Assembly (NCBI GenBank): GCA_018823835.1
Contig: JAHJHT010000007.1
Coordinates: 62,001-126,000 of the forward strand
Direction of reading: 5' to 3'
Source of the DNA: Alphaproteobacteria bacterium
GTDB lineage: Bacteria; Pseudomonadota; Alphaproteobacteria; Rhizobiales; Rhizobiaceae
DNA length: 64,000 nucleotides
Below, in pieces: positions 1 to 8,203 of the stretch. Positions within the stretch are counted from its first letter, which is position 1, and every line of letters begins with the position of its first letter. The notes beneath the pieces are model-generated. The model saw nothing but the letters and a program-made list of their open reading frames with translations. It was not told the DNA's origin and did no database searches. The position numbers and the translations under genes are program-made.

Positions 1-2
1 CC

Positions 3-401
3 ATCTGGACCGGCATGCTGGTCCTGTTCACATGGCTCTTCATCCGGGAAGGCGGCTTCAATCAATTCAGCCCTCCCGTCGAGATCGGCATCATGGCGCT
101 GTTCTGGCTGTTCAGCGTCGGCGGCTGCCGGTTCTTCTTCGCCATGCCGCGGGTGCAGGTCACGATCGTCCTCAGCGAAGTCGTGGTGCGCGAACGCTGG
201 GCCTGGCGCCTGCGCGAGGAGCGCTTCGCCCTGCGCAAGCTCGCCGCACCGGTGTTTTCCGAGGAGAAAGATTCCGACGGCGATGCCTACTTCAAGAGCA
301 CGCTGACCCTGCCGTCCGGCCGCAAGGTCGACATCGCCGAGGCGCATGACAAGAAGGCCGTGCAGGCCGCGCATGACCGGCTGATTGCCGCGATGACGTG
401 A
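3..401 (+). CDS. Hypothetical membrane protein, 5' end probably outside window
   Basis: The frame is open to the left edge. The first in-frame ATG is at 15, but the codons before it already read as part of a hydrophobic helix, so the true start probably lies upstream of the window. The visible part has two hydrophobic stretches (about residues 1-10 and 23-45 counted from the ATG) followed by a soluble, charged C-terminal domain of about 80 residues. The layout resembles a small two-helix membrane protein with a cytoplasmic tail. I do not recognise a family. It is convergent with the UdgX gene, with only 12 bases between the stop codons. Confidence 0.5.
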   Translation: MWTGMLVLFTWLFIREGGFNQFSPPVEIGIMALFWLFSVGGCRFFFAMPRVQVTIVLSEVVVRERWAWRLREERFALRKLAAPVFSEEKDSDGDAYFKSTLTLPSGRKVDIAEAHDKKAVQAAHDRLIAAMT

Positions 402-413
402 TGCCTAGGAGCG

Positions 414-1883
414 TCAGGCCGCCATGAGCTGCTTGACCGCTCGGATGTCGGCCAGGAAGCGCTCATGTTCCGCCGCCTTGTCGCGCGCGTCCGGAATGCG
501 CAGCAGGAACGAGGGGTGGACGGTGAGGAAAATCTTCAGGCCGTCGGCGCGCTCGATCACCTCGCCACGCATTCTGGTGATCGGCACCGCCTTGCCGAGC
601 AGCGACTGTGCGGCTGTGGCGCCGAGCGCCACCACCAGCTCCGGACGGATCAGCGCCAGTTCCTTGTCCAGCCACCAGCGGCAGGCGCTGATCTCGCCGG
701 CATTGGGCTTGGAGTGGATGCGCCGCTTGCCGCGCGGCTCGAACTTGAAGTGCTTCACAGCATTGGTGACATAGGTCAGACGGCGGTCGAGCTCGGCCTC
801 GTCGAGCACCGCGTCGAACAGTTTTCCGGCCGGACCGACGAAGGGCCTTCCGGCAATGTCCTCCTGGTCGCCCGGCTGCTCGCCGACGAAGACGACGCGC
901 GCCGCACCGGGGCCTTCGCCGAACACGGTCTGCGTCGCTTCGCGCCAGAGCGGGCAGCGCCGGCAGCCTTTCGCGGCCTCGCGCAATTCTTCGAGCGTGG
1001 TCGCCTCGGCGCCGTCGCCCTTGCGGTCGTCCGGTTGCGGCGCGGGCCAGTGCCTGGCCTGAACCTTGGCGTGATGCGGTGCGGGTGTTGTCGGCATCTT
1101 CTCGATCATCTCCCGTGCGGCGTCCTCGGCGCCGGCGATCATGCCGGAAATGAGCGAAGCCTCGGGAAGGTTGCGCCAGTATTTCTTCGGCATCTCGGCC
1201 TGCATCGCCTTCACCTTGAGCCGCGCGGGGTTGAAGATCGAGCGGAAATAGGTGCGCCAAAGGTCCTCGGCGCCGTCATCGGGCGGCGCATCGGTCTTCG
1301 AAGCCCCCGGTCCGATGGCCAGGCGCTCGCCGTCCCAGTCGGCCGAGGCGTAGGGCGTCAGGATCGTCCAGCGCATGCCGGTAAAGCGGCGCACGAAGAA
1401 GGGCGCGTTGCGCTCGACGATGAAGTGATCCGGCTCGAACCAGGCGACGTAGCGCTCGGTCTCTTCCGCGCCGATCCGCCGGAAGCGCACGAAGGCGCGC
1501 ATCTTGTGGGTGTCGCGGCGCACCGACTTTTCCATCGCCTCGAAGCGCCGGACGTCCGGGTCGGAGGCGATCTTCATCAGGTTGGGTTCGGCGACGATTC
1601 TCAGCAGCATGCGATAGAGAAAGGCGAAGCGCTCGGGATCGCTGTGACAGATTACCGTTTCGGCCCGCGTGACGAACTCGCGCGGCACCGACAGCGCCGC
1701 CGACGGGTGGGCATTGTCCAGCAAGGACGACGGTGCGTCCGCCGTCCCGCCGACGCTCCATTCGACCTCGCCGCCCGGTACGCGCTCCGCCGCCAGCCGG
1801 CGCGCGGCGCGCCGCCAGCCGTCGAAATCGGCCGGCCCGTCGAGTGCCACGCGGAAACGGGCGAGGGAGAGCGCCTCCTGCAT
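414..1883 (-). CDS. udgX: UdgX-type uracil-DNA glycosylase with N-terminal DUF4130-like domain
   Basis: A 489-residue two-domain protein. The C-terminal 190 residues are a family 4/5-like uracil-DNA glycosylase with GEQPG (about 334), the sequence KRRIH (about 384) and HPS (about 457). KRRIH is the UdgX signature: in characterised UdgX its histidine becomes covalently attached to the DNA after uracil excision, so the enzyme stays bound to the site. A CxxC pair (GCRRC, about 308) starts the iron-sulfur ligand set. The N-terminal 270 residues match the 'putative DNA metabolism' domain commonly fused to UdgX, whose role is unknown. The gene lies 2 bases after the radical SAM gene and has no clear ribosome site, so translation is probably coupled. 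Family call is firm; the N-terminal function is not known. Confidence 0.9.
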   Translation of the reverse strand: MQEALSLARFRVALDGPADFDGWRRAARRLAAERVPGGEVEWSVGGTADAPSSLLDNAHPSAALSVPREFVTRAETVICHSDPERFAFLYRMLLRIVAEPNLMKIASDPDVRRFEAMEKSVRRDTHKMRAFVRFRRIGAEETERYVAWFEPDHFIVERNAPFFVRRFTGMRWTILTPYASADWDGERLAIGPGASKTDAPPDDGAEDLWRTYFRSIFNPARLKVKAMQAEMPKKYWRNLPEASLISGMIAGAEDAAREMIEKMPTTPAPHHAKVQARHWPAPQPDDRKGDGAEATTLEELREAAKGCRRCPLWREATQTVFGEGPGAARVVFVGEQPGDQEDIAGRPFVGPAGKLFDAVLDEAELDRRLTYVTNAVKHFKFEPRGKRRIHSKPNAGEISACRWWLDKELALIRPELVVALGATAAQSLLGKAVPITRMRGEVIERADGLKIFLTVHPSFLLRIPDARDKAAEHERFLADIRAVKQLMAA

Positions 1884-1885
1884 GG

Positions 1886-3121
1886 TCAGAACAGCGACAG
1901 CTGCGTCGGCTGCGCGACGAGGCGCCGGCGCAGATGCGTCTCGTCGGTCAGGCCGCCCGGCGACCAGCCCTCGGCCTCGATGAAGGGCCTCACCTTGCCG
2001 ATGGAGCCGCAGAGAACACCGACATCCTCCAGCCGCAGCCGGCGGTGGCGGCGCGTCTCGATGATGCGGGCGATCGTCTTGGTGCCCAGGCCCGGCACGC
2101 GCAGCAGTTGCTCGCGGGGGGCGCGGTTGACGTCGACCGGAAACTGGCCGCGGTTGCGCAGCGCCCAGGCGAGCTTCGGGTCGATCTCGAGGTCGAGCAT
2201 GCCGTCTGGCGAACCGGCGAGGATTTCGGGCTGCGAAAAGCCGTAGAAGCGCATCAGCCAGTCGGCCTGGTAGAGCCGGTGCTCGCGCATCAGCGGCGGC
2301 TTCTTGAGCGGCAGGGCCGACGAGGAGTCCGGGATCGGGCTGAAGGCGGAATAGTAGACGCGGCGCAGCCGATAGCTGCCATAGAGCCTGGCGCTGGTGG
2401 CCAGAATGCCGGCGTCGGCGGTGGCATCCGCGCCGACGATCATCTGCGTCGACTGGCCACCCGGCGCAAAGCGCTCGCGCTTCTTTGTGCGCATGGTGGG
2501 TTCGCGCTTTTCCTCGATCTTGGCGCGCAGGTTGGCCATCGACAGACGGATGGTCTCCGGCTTCTTCTCCGGCGCCAGCCGCTTGACGCCCTCGTCGGTA
2601 GGCAGCTCGACATTGATCGACAGGCGGTCGGCGAGCCTGCCGGCTTCCTCGATCAGCTCGGGCGAGGCCTCGGGGATCGTCTTCAGGTGGATATAGCCAC
2701 CGAACTTTTCGACCTCGCGCAGGCGGCGCGCAATCTCCACCATCTCGCCCATCGTCTCGTCGGGCGAGCGCACCACGCCGGACGAAAGGAACAGGCCCTC
2801 GATGTAGTTGCGGCGGTAGAAATCCATCGTCAGCTTCACCACTTCCTCGACGCTGAAGCGGGCGCGCCGCACATTCGAGGAGGAGCGGTTGATGCAGTAG
2901 CTGCAGTCATAGATGCAGAAATTGGTCAGCAGGATCTTGAGCAGCGAGATGCAGCGCCCGTCCGGCGCATAGGAATGGCAGATGCCGGTGCCCTCGGTCG
3001 AGCCGATGCCGCCCGATTTCAGCGAATTGCGCTTCGCCGCGCCCGAGGAGGCGCAGGAGGCGTCATACTTGGCGGCGTCGGACAGGATTGCGAGCTTTTC
3101 GCGGATCGGGAGTGGGGCCAT
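1886..3121 (-). CDS. Radical SAM protein linked to UdgX, putative DNA modification/repair
   Basis: Contains the radical SAM cluster motif CxxxCxxC (CIYDCSYC, about residues 69-76) that binds the [4Fe-4S] cluster used to cleave S-adenosylmethionine. An N-terminal cysteine-bearing stretch (DASCASSG) is also present. The C-terminus carries a helix-hairpin-helix (LLRVPGLGTKTIARI) typical of DNA-binding proteins. This architecture and its position immediately before udgX define the 'rSAM linked to UDG' family; the substrate is unknown. The start is uncertain: I chose the ATG at 3121 because homologues begin close to PIREKLAIL. ATG 3157 and GTG 3169 are in-frame alternatives, and none has a strong ribosome site. 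Confidence 0.87.
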   Translation of the reverse strand: MAPLPIREKLAILSDAAKYDASCASSGAAKRNSLKSGGIGSTEGTGICHSYAPDGRCISLLKILLTNFCIYDCSYCINRSSSNVRRARFSVEEVVKLTMDFYRRNYIEGLFLSSGVVRSPDETMGEMVEIARRLREVEKFGGYIHLKTIPEASPELIEEAGRLADRLSINVELPTDEGVKRLAPEKKPETIRLSMANLRAKIEEKREPTMRTKKRERFAPGGQSTQMIVGADATADAGILATSARLYGSYRLRRVYYSAFSPIPDSSSALPLKKPPLMREHRLYQADWLMRFYGFSQPEILAGSPDGMLDLEIDPKLAWALRNRGQFPVDVNRAPREQLLRVPGLGTKTIARIIETRRHRRLRLEDVGVLCGSIGKVRPFIEAEGWSPGGLTDETHLRRRLVAQPTQLSLF

Positions 3122-3181
3122 CCGTTCATGATATGTTCTAAAGCCGGCCGACGCCATAACATTTGACACAGTGCGACGAAT

Positions 3182-4570
3182 TCACACCTCGTGCAGGTAG
3201 AGGTGGTAGTCGAGTTCGCTGATCGTGCGCGCCACGCGCAGGTATTCGGCGTGCTTGATGGCGGTGAAGGTGCGGTGCATGTCCTCGCCCAGCGCCTGCT
3301 TGAGGAAGGCCGAGGCCTTGGCGGCCTCGATCGCCGAGCGCCAGTCCGGCGGCATCGCATTCGCGGCCGAGGGTTCGGCCTCATAGCCGTTGCCCGTCGT
3401 CACCGGACCCGGATCGAGCTTTTCGGCCTGGCCCTTGGCGATGCCGGCCAGAACGGTGGCCGCGACCAGATAGGGGTTGGCGTCGACGCCGGAGGGTCGG
3501 TGCTCGATGCGGCGGTTCTTAACGTCGCCGGCTGGCACGCGCAGCGCCACCGAGCGGTTGTTGACGCCCCAGGTCGGCGCGATTGGCGCGTAGGACTGCG
3601 CCACGAAGCGGCGCCAGGAATTGGCGTGCGGGGCAAAGACCAGCATGGATTCGGCCATCGTCGCCGTCAGGCCGCCGAGCGCGTGAAGCAGCGTCGGCGA
3701 CCACTCCTCGCCATCTTTCTCGGCAAAGACATTGGCGCCATTGTCGTCGAGCAGCGAGACGTGGAGATGCATGCCTGAACCGGCGTACTTCTCGATCGGC
3801 TTGGCCATGAAGCAGGCGGTGACGCCGTGCCTGCGCGCCTGCGCGCGCACCAGGCGCTTCAGCAGCACCAGGTCGTCGGCGGCCTGCATGATGTTCTTGC
3901 GGTAGTTGAGCGTCAGCTCGTACTGGCCGGGCGCATATTCCGAGATCACCGTCTCGGCCGGTATGCCCTGCAGCCTGGCGGCCGCATAGATGTCGGAGAA
4001 GAGCGGCTCCATGCCGTGCAGGTGGTCGACCGAATAGACCTCGGTCTTGCTGCTCTTGCGGCCGTCAATCACCGCGCCCGCCGGCTGCACGCGGCCGTCG
4101 GCGTCAAGCTCGTTGGCGAGCAGGAAGAACTCCAACTCGAAGGCGCCGGCCGGGTGCAGGCCCCTCGTGGCGAATTTCTCGATCTGCCGCGCCAGCGCAT
4201 GACGCGGGTCCGAGCTCATCGGCGTGCCGTCGAGCTGGTACATTGACAGCAGCACCTGCCCGCGCGCCGGCGATGTGCCGTGCAGGGGCTTCAGCGTTCC
4301 GGGGATTGGCCAGCCACGCAGGTCGCCATCGCCCGAATCCCAGATCAGGCCGGTCTCGTGGACATCCTCGCCGGTGATGTCGAGACCGAGCACGGAGATC
4401 GGCAGATGCCGCCCGCCCTCGTAAAGGCTCTTCAACTCATGCCGGCGGATGATCTTGCCGCGGCCGACGCCGTTCGAGTCGGTAAGCACGATGTCGAATG
4501 CCTCGATCTCGGGATGGGCGTCGAGAAATTCCTGCGCTTCCTGCAGCGTCGAACCTGATGGGGAACTCAT
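3182..4570 (-). CDS. Glutamine synthetase family ligase (gamma-glutamyl-amine type)
   Basis: A 462-residue protein with the GS catalytic core: ExE (ELEFFLL), the nucleotide/glutamate signature GSGMHLHVSLLD, and the C-terminal metal/ammonia-side motif with RIEHRPSG and DANPYLVAA. Length and sequence fit the GlnT/PuuA-like subgroup (gamma-glutamylpolyamine or gamma-glutamyl-amide synthetases) better than the housekeeping GlnA, but the amine acceptor cannot be read from sequence. The ATG at 4570 is preferred. A GTG at 4603 overlapping the aminotransferase stop is an alternative, and neither has a strong ribosome site. It follows the aminotransferase gene on the same strand and was probably transcribed with it, which suggests a shared amine-catabolic route. 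Confidence 0.85.
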   Translation of the reverse strand: MSSPSGSTLQEAQEFLDAHPEIEAFDIVLTDSNGVGRGKIIRRHELKSLYEGGRHLPISVLGLDITGEDVHETGLIWDSGDGDLRGWPIPGTLKPLHGTSPARGQVLLSMYQLDGTPMSSDPRHALARQIEKFATRGLHPAGAFELEFFLLANELDADGRVQPAGAVIDGRKSSKTEVYSVDHLHGMEPLFSDIYAAARLQGIPAETVISEYAPGQYELTLNYRKNIMQAADDLVLLKRLVRAQARRHGVTACFMAKPIEKYAGSGMHLHVSLLDDNGANVFAEKDGEEWSPTLLHALGGLTATMAESMLVFAPHANSWRRFVAQSYAPIAPTWGVNNRSVALRVPAGDVKNRRIEHRPSGVDANPYLVAATVLAGIAKGQAEKLDPGPVTTGNGYEAEPSAANAMPPDWRSAIEAAKASAFLKQALGEDMHRTFTAIKHAEYLRVARTISELDYHLYLHEV

Positions 4571-4599
4571 GATGTCACTCTGTTGGTCCTGGCCTTCTC

Positions 4600-5973
4600 T
4601 CACGCGGCGAGCTTTGCCGCAATATCGCCGAAGGCGGTGACCAGCCGGTCGATCTGGCGGGCGCCTGTCGCCGGCGAGACCAGCATCATGTTGTGGAAGG
4701 GCGCGATCAGCACGCCGCGGTTGACCAGTGCGACATGGATCGCCGCCTCGAGCGCCGGAGCATGCGCGGCATCCGCCTCGGTTCCGTTCCGCAGCGGACC
4801 GGGCGCGCAGATGAACTCGACGCGTGCGCCGACTCTTGCGACATGCCAGGGCAGGCCGTTTGCCTTCACAGCGGCAGCAAGACCCCTTTCAAGGCGTGCG
4901 GCCTGTCGCTCCATATGTGCGTAGTTGCCTGCCGTCATCACCTCTTCCAACGTCGCGCGCATGGCGGCGAACTGCAGCGGGTTGGCCGACAGCGTCGTGC
5001 CCATGCCGGAGAAGCCGGGTTCCCGCGCCTTCTCGAAGGCGGCAAAGCGCTTCGCCAGTTCCGCGCTCATGCCCCACACACTCGCCGGAACGCCGCCGGC
5101 CACCGGCTTGCCGAGCACGAAGAGATCCGGCTGCAGGTCGTGCGTGCGCGTGTAGCCGCCAAGGCCGGTGGAGATCGTGTGCGTCTCGTCGATAAGCAGC
5201 AGCGTGCCGGTCTTGCGGGTCAGTGCGCGCAGGCCGTCGTGAAAGCCGGGCAAAGGCTGCACCATGCAGCAGTTGGTCAGGACCGGCTCGGTAATGACGC
5301 AGGCGACGTCGCGGTCGGCAAGTGCTGCTTCGAGCCCCGGCAGGTCGTTGAATTCGACGACTTTCGTGCCCTGGGTCAGGTCGCGGAACTCGCCGGCCAG
5401 ACCCTTGCGGTTGACCGCCCTGCCTTCCTTCAGGCCGACCATCGTCTCGTCGACCGCGCCATGATAGCAGCCGTTGAAGACGAGGATCTTCGGCCGCCCG
5501 GTGACGGCGCGGGCGACGCGCAGCGCAAAGCGATTGGCGTCGGTCGCGGTGGTGGCGATCTGCCATTTCGGCAGCCCGAAGACTCTTGGCAGCAGCCGGC
5601 CGACGGCGAGCGCGTCTTCGCTCGGCAGCATGTAGGTCAGGCCGCGGCCGGCCTGGCGCCGGATGGCGCGCGCGACCGGCGGCGGCGAGTGGCCGAACAT
5701 CGAGCCGGTGTCGCCGAAGCAGAAGTCGTCGAGACGGTTACCGTCGATGTCGGTGATCGAGGCGCCGCGGGCGCGCTCGACGAGGATCGGGAAGGGCGTC
5801 GGCCAGTCGTTCATCCAGTGCATCGGCACGCCGTCTAGATAGCCGTCGATGCCGCCGGCCGTCGCGACTTCGGATTTAGGCCGGGCGCGGCGAAAGACTT
5901 CCGCTTCCGTAGCGCGGAGTTCCTCGATGCGGACGCGGCTGACGCCGCCCAGGCCGGTGCTCTTTGCCTTCAT
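4600..5973 (-). CDS. Class III PLP-dependent aminotransferase
   Basis: A 457-residue fold-type I, class III aminotransferase related to glutamate-1-semialdehyde aminomutase and omega-amino acid transaminases. Visible landmarks are CYHG (170) for stacking on the cofactor, LLLIDE with Asp about 262 contacting the pyridine nitrogen, and GKPVAGG with Lys about 289 forming the PLP Schiff base. The start at ATG 5973 is supported by GGGGGAAA just upstream. Upstream in-frame codons back to 6150 lie under the next gene and have no family similarity. The downstream neighbour is a glutamine-synthetase-like ligase, suggesting amine or polyamine turnover. The substrate is unknown. Confidence 0.87.
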   Translation of the reverse strand: MKAKSTGLGGVSRVRIEELRATEAEVFRRARPKSEVATAGGIDGYLDGVPMHWMNDWPTPFPILVERARGASITDIDGNRLDDFCFGDTGSMFGHSPPPVARAIRRQAGRGLTYMLPSEDALAVGRLLPRVFGLPKWQIATTATDANRFALRVARAVTGRPKILVFNGCYHGAVDETMVGLKEGRAVNRKGLAGEFRDLTQGTKVVEFNDLPGLEAALADRDVACVITEPVLTNCCMVQPLPGFHDGLRALTRKTGTLLLIDETHTISTGLGGYTRTHDLQPDLFVLGKPVAGGVPASVWGMSAELAKRFAAFEKAREPGFSGMGTTLSANPLQFAAMRATLEEVMTAGNYAHMERQAARLERGLAAAVKANGLPWHVARVGARVEFICAPGPLRNGTEADAAHAPALEAAIHVALVNRGVLIAPFHNMMLVSPATGARQIDRLVTAFGDIAAKLAA

Positions 5974-6074
5974 GGTTTCCCCCGATGCCGGCCTTTTCCT
6001 AAACCTTGCCGAGCCGGGCGGCAATCGGGCGCGACGCGACGGGGTCGCAGGGCAGGAAGGCATCAGTGGCTGCG

Positions 6075-7046
6075 CTAGCCGGCGATGTCGATCACGCCGC
6101 AGTCGCCGGTTTCCGAGCCGAAAACCACCCGACGCTCCTCGCGGTCCCACATCATCGAGGTGATGGCGCCCTTGCCGGGGCGCCGCAGGAGCACTTCCTT
6201 GAGGTCGGCAAAGCGCACCGCCATGACCATCCCGTCGTCATAGCCGATCGCCGCGACATCCTGGCTGGGGTGGCAGGCGACCGCCGTCACCATGGCGTTG
6301 CCGCGCGTGCCAAGTTCGAGCGGTGCCTTGCCCATCGGGCCGTCCTTGCCGGAAAACGGCCAGACGATCGCCGCCTGCGCGCCGGAGCTTGCCAGCCACT
6401 TGCCCTTGGCGCTCCAAGACAGGCTCTTCACCTTGGCCGGGTAGCCGCTCATGCGCATGTGCTTTCCGTCGGAGAGCTTCCAGCCGTGCAGCGCGTTCTC
6501 CTGCATGGTGGTGACCAGGAAATTGCCATCCGGCGAGAAGGTGATGCCGGTATGGGCGCCGGCCCATTCCAGTTCGACCGGCTTGCCGTCGGTCGCCGGG
6601 AAGTGCAGCGTTGCGCCGTTGTAGCGGGCGACGCCGAAGCGCATGCCCTTGGGCGAGAAGGCCACGCCCTCGACGGAACGCGGGTGCTGGAACTCCTTCA
6701 CCTTGCCGTCGGCAAAGCGCACGAAGGCGGTCTTCCCGGCTGCATAGGCGATGGCGCCCTGGGGGCCGCTCGCCACGCTGGTGATCCATTTGCGGCCGGC
6801 CTCGGCGAGCAATTCGCTCGTGTCGCCGGCGGACGAAAACACCTTGCCGTCTTCGCCGCCGGTAATCAGCCGCGATTTCTGCTGGTCGAGCGTGGCGGCA
6901 AGCAGCCCGTCATGGACCTCCTGCCACTTGTGGCCGTGGTCGAGCCGGTGGATGGCGCCGTCGGCCAGCGCGAAATGCGGCACGTCGTGGAGGAAGACGG
7001 CACTGACGCAATGGCCGTCGAGATCAAGCGGAGCGACTGTCGGCAT
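6075..7046 (-). CDS. WD40-repeat beta-propeller protein
   Basis: A 323-residue cytoplasmic protein (no signal peptide) built from about seven short repeats with recurring elements such as 'ITSVASGPQG', 'GVAFSPKG', 'GITFSPDG', 'SLSWSAKG' and 'AVACHPSQ', each followed by a beta-strand ending like a WD blade. It is a single propeller with no enzymatic domain, so a binding or scaffold role is likely. The start ATG 7046 lies 9 bases after the stop of the CobW-type GTPase gene and should be co-transcribed with it, making it a candidate partner of that metallochaperone. No blade-specific ligand can be predicted. Confidence 0.82.
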   Translation of the reverse strand: MPTVAPLDLDGHCVSAVFLHDVPHFALADGAIHRLDHGHKWQEVHDGLLAATLDQQKSRLITGGEDGKVFSSAGDTSELLAEAGRKWITSVASGPQGAIAYAAGKTAFVRFADGKVKEFQHPRSVEGVAFSPKGMRFGVARYNGATLHFPATDGKPVELEWAGAHTGITFSPDGNFLVTTMQENALHGWKLSDGKHMRMSGYPAKVKSLSWSAKGKWLASSGAQAAIVWPFSGKDGPMGKAPLELGTRGNAMVTAVACHPSQDVAAIGYDDGMVMAVRFADLKEVLLRRPGKGAITSMMWDREERRVVFGSETGDCGVIDIAG

Positions 7047-7055
7047 CGTTCCGGA

Positions 7056-8102
7056 TCACGCCTGGCAGGCTTCGAAGCTGCGCTGCAGCCGCTCGGTGCT
7101 GAGCTCGCGGCCGATGAAGACCAGTCGGCTCTCGTGCTTCTCGCCGTCCTTCCAGGGGCGCTGGTGGTCGCCCTCCATGATCATGTGGACGCCCTGGATG
7201 ACATAGCGGTCCGGATCGTCCTTGATGGCGATGATGCCCTTCAGCCGCAAAATGTTCGGGCCTTCCATCTGGGTGATCTTCTCGATCCAGGGGAAGAACT
7301 TCTTCGGGTCCATCTCGCCACCGCGCAACGACACCGATTGCACCGTCACGTCGTGGATCGGCGAAGCGTCGCCGTGCTCATGGTGATGGTCGTGGCCACA
7401 ATTCTCGTCATGCACGTGGTCGTGGTCGCCATGCGCATGGTCATGGTCGCTGTCGAGGAAATGCGGGTCGTTTTCGAGCGCCCGGCTGAGGTCGAAGGCG
7501 CCGCGGTCGAGCACCTGATCGAGAGCGACTCCGGCGCGGGTCGTGCGGTGGATCTTCGCCGTCGGGTTGATGGCGCGGATCGTCGCCTCGACATCGGCCA
7601 GTTCCTCGGGCGTCACCAGGTCGGTCTTGTTGAGCACGACAACGTCGGCGAAGGCGATCTGGTCCTCGGCCTCGCGCGAATCCTTGAGTCTCAACGGCAG
7701 GTGCTTGGCGTCGACCAGCGCGACGACCGCGTCGAGCTTGGTCTTGGTGCGCACGTCCTCGTCCATGAAGAAGGTCTGCGCCACCGGCACCGGGTCGGCG
7801 AGGCCAGTCGTCTCTACCACGATGGCGTCGAAGCGGCCGGGACGGCGCATCAGGCCCTCGACGACGCGGATCAGGTCGCCGCGCACCGTGCAGCAGACGC
7901 AGCCATTGTTCATCTCGTAGATTTCTTCGTCCGATTCGACGATCAGCTCGTTGTCGATGCCGATCTCGCCGAACTCGTTGACGATGACCGCGTAACGCTT
8001 GCCGTGGTTTTCCGACAGAATGCGGTTGAGCAGCGTCGTCTTGCCCGAGCCGAGATAGCCGGTGAGCACGGTTACGGGTATTTGGGTCTGGGATTCGGTC
8101 AT
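7056..8102 (-). CDS. CobW/COG0523 family GTP-dependent metallochaperone
   Basis: A 348-residue G3E GTPase: Walker A GYLGSGKTT (15-23), the family metal-binding CxCC motif CVCC (68-71), NKTD for guanine specificity (159-162), and a C-terminal CobW_C domain. Between the domains lies a long His/Asp-rich segment (about 215-246) expected to bind zinc or a similar divalent metal. COG0523 proteins deliver metal to client enzymes using GTP; the histidine loop favours a zinc- or nickel-type role over cobalamin synthesis, and no cob genes are nearby. The 5' leader has a 7-bp hairpin that encloses the ribosome site (separate entry). No obvious Zur operator was seen. Confidence 0.9.
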   Translation of the reverse strand: MTESQTQIPVTVLTGYLGSGKTTLLNRILSENHGKRYAVIVNEFGEIGIDNELIVESDEEIYEMNNGCVCCTVRGDLIRVVEGLMRRPGRFDAIVVETTGLADPVPVAQTFFMDEDVRTKTKLDAVVALVDAKHLPLRLKDSREAEDQIAFADVVVLNKTDLVTPEELADVEATIRAINPTAKIHRTTRAGVALDQVLDRGAFDLSRALENDPHFLDSDHDHAHGDHDHVHDENCGHDHHHEHGDASPIHDVTVQSVSLRGGEMDPKKFFPWIEKITQMEGPNILRLKGIIAIKDDPDRYVIQGVHMIMEGDHQRPWKDGEKHESRLVFIGRELSTERLQRSFEACQA

Positions 8103-8105
8103 GGG

Positions 8106-8126
8106 AGCCTCTTGCGAACAGAGGCT
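8106..8126 (-). promoter_or_regulatory. Leader hairpin enclosing the cobW-type gene's ribosome site
   Basis: On the mRNA strand AGCCTCT and AGAGGCT form a perfect 7-bp stem with a 7-base loop, and the second arm contains AGAGG, the only Shine-Dalgarno-like sequence, ending about 3 bases before the ATG. The structure would hide the ribosome site. This is seen directly; a regulatory role is inferred. Confidence 0.4.
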
Positions 8127-8203
8127 TCATATAGTGTGGCGACGCCGCTTTTGCATCAGCCAAAGCGGTCCGCGGATCGGGTCAGGCGGCCATCGGCGCG
8201 GTC

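Noticed and set aside
465-2246. Long plus-strand open frame of about 590 codons over udgX and the radical SAM gene
   Set aside because: It is antisense to genes with clear motifs, its sequence is Arg/Ala/Gly-rich with no family pattern, and no ribosome site precedes it. GC-rich genes leave such frames open.
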